7,516 nt of DNA from an uncultured Clostridium sp. (GTDB taxonomy: Bacteria > Bacillota > Clostridia > TANB77 > CAG-508). The stretch spans positions 1 through 7,516 of the forward strand of contig CAMNND010000047.1 in NCBI GenBank assembly GCA_946545035.1. Reading direction: 5' to 3'. Every line of letters begins with the position of its first letter. Positions within the stretch are counted from its first letter, which is position 1. The notes beneath the pieces are model-generated. The model made no database searches, was not told where the DNA came from, and worked only from the letters and a program-made list of their open reading frames with translations. The translations under genes were made by a program, and so were the position numbers. This document shows, one piece after another, positions 5,288 through 7,516 of the stretch.

Positions 5288-6655
5288 TTATTTTTTTATT
5301 GCTTCAACTATCTCTATAAATTTCATAGCATTTGAAGCTTTAACAAGAACAATATCTTTATTTTCCATAATTGATTTTATTTTTTTAATAGCTTCTTCGT
5401 TACTATCAAAATGATATTTCTTTAGGCTTGAATTATCTGCAGTATCGTTAATCAACTTACCAAGTTCTCCAACAGTGATTAAAATATCGATATCGTTTTT
5501 TGAAACTTCTTCACCAATTTTTTTATGTAGAGCTTCAGAAAACTCACCAAGTTCAAGCATATCTCCAAGTACTGCAATTTTTCGTCTATTCTCAACCTTT
5601 CCTAGATAATCAACAGCAGCTTTCATTGAATCAAAATTTGCATTGTAACAATCGTTAATAACGATTATATCGTCACTACATTTAATCATTTCCATTCTAC
5701 CTTTTGTTAATTCAATGCTCTTAATTCCTTCTGCTATTTTTTCATCCGAAATATTTAGCTCTCTACCAACTAAAATACCAAGCAATGCGTGATATATATA
5801 GTGACCACCAGCTACCGGGACCTCAAATTTTTTATCATTAATTTTAAATGAGCTTCCCCTTTCTCCAATTTCTATGTCAGTCGCTTTAATATCTCCATCA
5901 CTATCAATTCCAAAAGTAAGTATATTATCTTTTTTCTCTTGTTTGTCATACCAACTACTTAGCATATCATCATCTTTGTTTATGATAAGTACTCCATCTT
6001 TTTTTAATCCATCTAGTATTTCAAGTTTAGCTTTAAGTATTCCTTCTCTTGACCCTAAATTACCAATATGTGCAGTCCCAACATTTGTTATAACAGCAAT
6101 ATCTGGTTTTGCAATCTTTGATAATAAGCTTATTTCACCTGAATGGTTCATTCCCATTTCAACTACCAATGCCTCGTGGTCTTTTAATCCTAATATAGTT
6201 AATGGTAGTCCAAGATGATTGTTATAATTTCCTTGTGTCTTCCATACCTTGTATTTTGTAGCAACTATACTTGCTATCATATCTCTAGCACTTGTTTTGC
6301 CTACACTTCCTGTAATTCCAACAACTGGAATATTGTATAAACTTCTTTTATATGCAGCTAGCTGTTGCAGTGCCTTTATTGTATCTTCAACAATAATTAT
6401 TGCTCTGTCAAAATACTTGCTCTTAATATCTTCACTAATTTCTACATCCTGCAGAATACATACTTTAGCTCCTTTTTCTAAAGCTTGTTCATAAAGTTTG
6501 TTTCCATCAAAGCTTTCTCCTTTTAGACCAACGTATACATCGTTTTCCTTAACTAATCTTGTATCCTTTGAGAAATCTCCGCATATAATTTGATTATTTC
6601 CACAAACAAGCTTAGCGTTACACTCTCTTACTATATCTTCAACTTTTATATCCAT
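5288..6655 (-). CDS. murF: UDP-N-acetylmuramoyl-tripeptide--D-alanyl-D-alanine ligase
   Basis: MurF joins D-Ala-D-Ala to UDP-MurNAc-tripeptide with ATP, completing the cytoplasmic peptidoglycan precursor. The three Mur-ligase domains are recognisable in 455 residues, a normal length. The N-terminal substrate domain contains FSKDTRLVKENDVYVGLKGESFDG (28-51). The central ATPase has the P-loop GITGSVGKTS (113-122), GNYNNHLGLPLT (142-153), VVEMGMNHSGEI (164-175), TNVGTAHIGNLGSREGI (190-206) and the likely carbamylated Lys210 in KAKLEI. The C-terminal domain has INDCYNANFDSMKAA (333-347), VLGDMLELGE (362-371) and VLVKASNAM near the end. That last motif normally carries an Arg (KGSR) where this protein has Asn, probably tolerated variation. 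The ATG at 6655 is preceded by GGAGAG. It follows rbgA by 21 nt and is followed by a VanX-like dipeptidase acting on the same dipeptide. Confidence 0.97.
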   Translation of the reverse strand: MDIKVEDIVRECNAKLVCGNNQIICGDFSKDTRLVKENDVYVGLKGESFDGNKLYEQALEKGAKVCILQDVEISEDIKSKYFDRAIIIVEDTIKALQQLAAYKRSLYNIPVVGITGSVGKTSARDMIASIVATKYKVWKTQGNYNNHLGLPLTILGLKDHEALVVEMGMNHSGEISLLSKIAKPDIAVITNVGTAHIGNLGSREGILKAKLEILDGLKKDGVLIINKDDDMLSSWYDKQEKKDNILTFGIDSDGDIKATDIEIGERGSSFKINDKKFEVPVAGGHYIYHALLGILVGRELNISDEKIAEGIKSIELTKGRMEMIKCSDDIIVINDCYNANFDSMKAAVDYLGKVENRRKIAVLGDMLELGEFSEALHKKIGEEVSKNDIDILITVGELGKLINDTADNSSLKKYHFDSNEEAIKKIKSIMENKDIVLVKASNAMKFIEIVEAIKK

Positions 6656-6676
6656 ATTGTCTCTCCATTAAATAAA

Positions 6677-7516
6677 TTATTTATTTGTTTTTTCTAATGT
6701 GATATTTCCAATCTTACCGCTTCTAAATTCATCTAACAATATATTAGAAACTTTTTCGTAATCAACACGTCCTCCAGAAACAATAGCTCCTCTTTTTCTA
6801 CCAATTAGTTCGAATATTTCCAAATACTTATCATTCTCATCTTGATATTCATCAGAGCTCATTATTTCATCTACAGCATTTTCTAACTTGTATCTTTCAG
6901 ATAAATTAGATTTATAATTATCAACTAGATACTTTAATAAAGAATAAGCCACTTCTGTTTTCTCTAAGATATCATCTTTAATCGTACCAGTATAAGCTAA
7001 GTTCATAGCAACTTCCTCACTACCAAACTTAGGCCATAAAACACCTGGTGTATCCATAAGCTCGATTCCTTCTTCAACTCTAATCCATTGCTTTTGTCTG
7101 GTAACACCTGGTTTATTTCCAACAACTGCAGATGTCTTTTTAGATATTCTATTAATGAATGAAGACTTACCAACATTTGGTATACCAATAACCATTACTC
7201 TAATGCTTCTACCAGTTCTACCTTTAGCAGCAAACTTCTCTTGAGCCTCACTAAATACCTCTTGTACTTTTTTAATTACTTCTCTAATCCCCTTACCAGA
7301 ATTAGAATCGGTAATAACAGCTGGTATTCCTTTTGATTCATAGTACTTAACCCAAGATTTAGTAGCGTTATCATCAGCTAAATCACATTTATTAAGAACT
7401 TCTACCCTAGCCTTATTTTTAATATAAGGCTGAATATCTGGATTTTGACTAGATATTGGAATACGGCTGTCTAATATTTCAACAACAACATCAATAAGCT
7501 TCAAATCTTCAATGAT
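6677..7516 (-). CDS. rbgA: 50S ribosome assembly GTPase RbgA (YlqF), 5' end outside window
   Basis: RbgA is a circularly permuted GTPase that acts late in assembly of the large ribosomal subunit. The frame is open to the window edge (IIEDLKLIDVVVEILDSRIP), so only the first residues, normally including the WFPGHM segment, are missing. GTPase motifs appear in permuted order: G4 NKCD (visible residues 42-45), G5-like SNSGKG, G1 GIPNVGKSS (about 111-119), G2-like KPGVTRQKQW, and G3 DTPGVLWPKF (about 155-164). A helical C-terminal RNA-binding domain follows. The TTG at 7504 in this frame is an internal Leu codon (DLKLID), not a start. As the first visible gene of the operon it lies 21 nt before murF; the promoter must lie beyond the window. 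The alternative, another YlqF/YawG-family GTPase such as YqeH, fits less well because the DSRIP, NPDI and DTPGVLWPKF segments are typical of RbgA. Confidence 0.95.
   Translation of the reverse strand: MIEDLKLIDVVVEILDSRIPISSQNPDIQPYIKNKARVEVLNKCDLADDNATKSWVKYYESKGIPAVITDSNSGKGIREVIKKVQEVFSEAQEKFAAKGRTGRSIRVMVIGIPNVGKSSFINRISKKTSAVVGNKPGVTRQKQWIRVEEGIELMDTPGVLWPKFGSEEVAMNLAYTGTIKDDILEKTEVAYSLLKYLVDNYKSNLSERYKLENAVDEIMSSDEYQDENDKYLEIFELIGRKRGAIVSGGRVDYEKVSNILLDEFRSGKIGNITLEKTNK

Noticed and set aside
5874..6494. Two plus-strand open frames of 114 and 81 codons opposite murF
   Set aside because: They mirror conserved MurF codons, are Ser/Ile/Leu-rich as expected for antisense of this AT-rich gene, and have no start signals.
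1..6655. Vancomycin-resistance gene cluster
   Set aside because: VanW-like, VanX-like and D,D-carboxypeptidase genes are present, but there is no VanH, VanA/B-type ligase or VanRS, and the genes lie in two opposed units among housekeeping genes.

Overview
The window looks like chromosomal DNA from a low-GC Firmicute, most likely a clostridial-class anaerobe. The base composition is strongly AT-rich, Shine-Dalgarno sequences are strong (GGAGG, AGGAGA, AGGGG), TTG starts occur, and RbgA, Mini-ribonuclease III, a VanW-domain protein and a DacF-type D,D-carboxypeptidase are present together. No species can be named from this alone.

Left part (1-1755, + strand): the C-terminal end of a VanW-domain protein cut by the window edge, then a complete secreted penicillin-binding D-alanyl-D-alanine carboxypeptidase closed by a hairpin terminator. 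Both are cell-envelope genes.

Middle part (1772-3180, - strand): an accessory-looking patch. It holds a 103-residue protein that I do not recognise, driven by a textbook TTGACA-17-TATAAT promoter with a small palindrome over the -35 box. Next is an ORF6N-domain gene with a phospholipase-D-like C-terminus, split by a frameshift. The break lies at the edge of a 27-bp near-palindrome inside the coding sequence.

Right part (3182-7516, - strand): a tightly packed operon reading rbgA (cut by the window edge), murF, a VanX-like D-Ala-D-Ala dipeptidase, mrnC (Mini-RNase III), and an aminoglycoside-phosphotransferase-fold kinase. Gaps between the genes are about 10-22 nt, each with a ribosome binding site, and a strong intrinsic terminator ends the run. 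The operon joins 50S ribosome maturation (RbgA, Mini-III) to peptidoglycan precursor synthesis (MurF). The dipeptidase would hydrolyse the dipeptide that MurF consumes.

Four of the gene products (VanW-domain, DacF-like, VanX-like, MurF) relate to the D-Ala-D-Ala end of the peptidoglycan stem or to glycopeptide-resistance families. No VanH/VanA ligase or VanRS regulator is present, so this is not a vancomycin-resistance cluster. I see no RNA genes, CRISPR arrays or insertion sequences. The points most worth a second look are the unknown 103-residue gene, the broken ORF6N-PLD gene with its palindrome, and the kinase with an altered catalytic loop.
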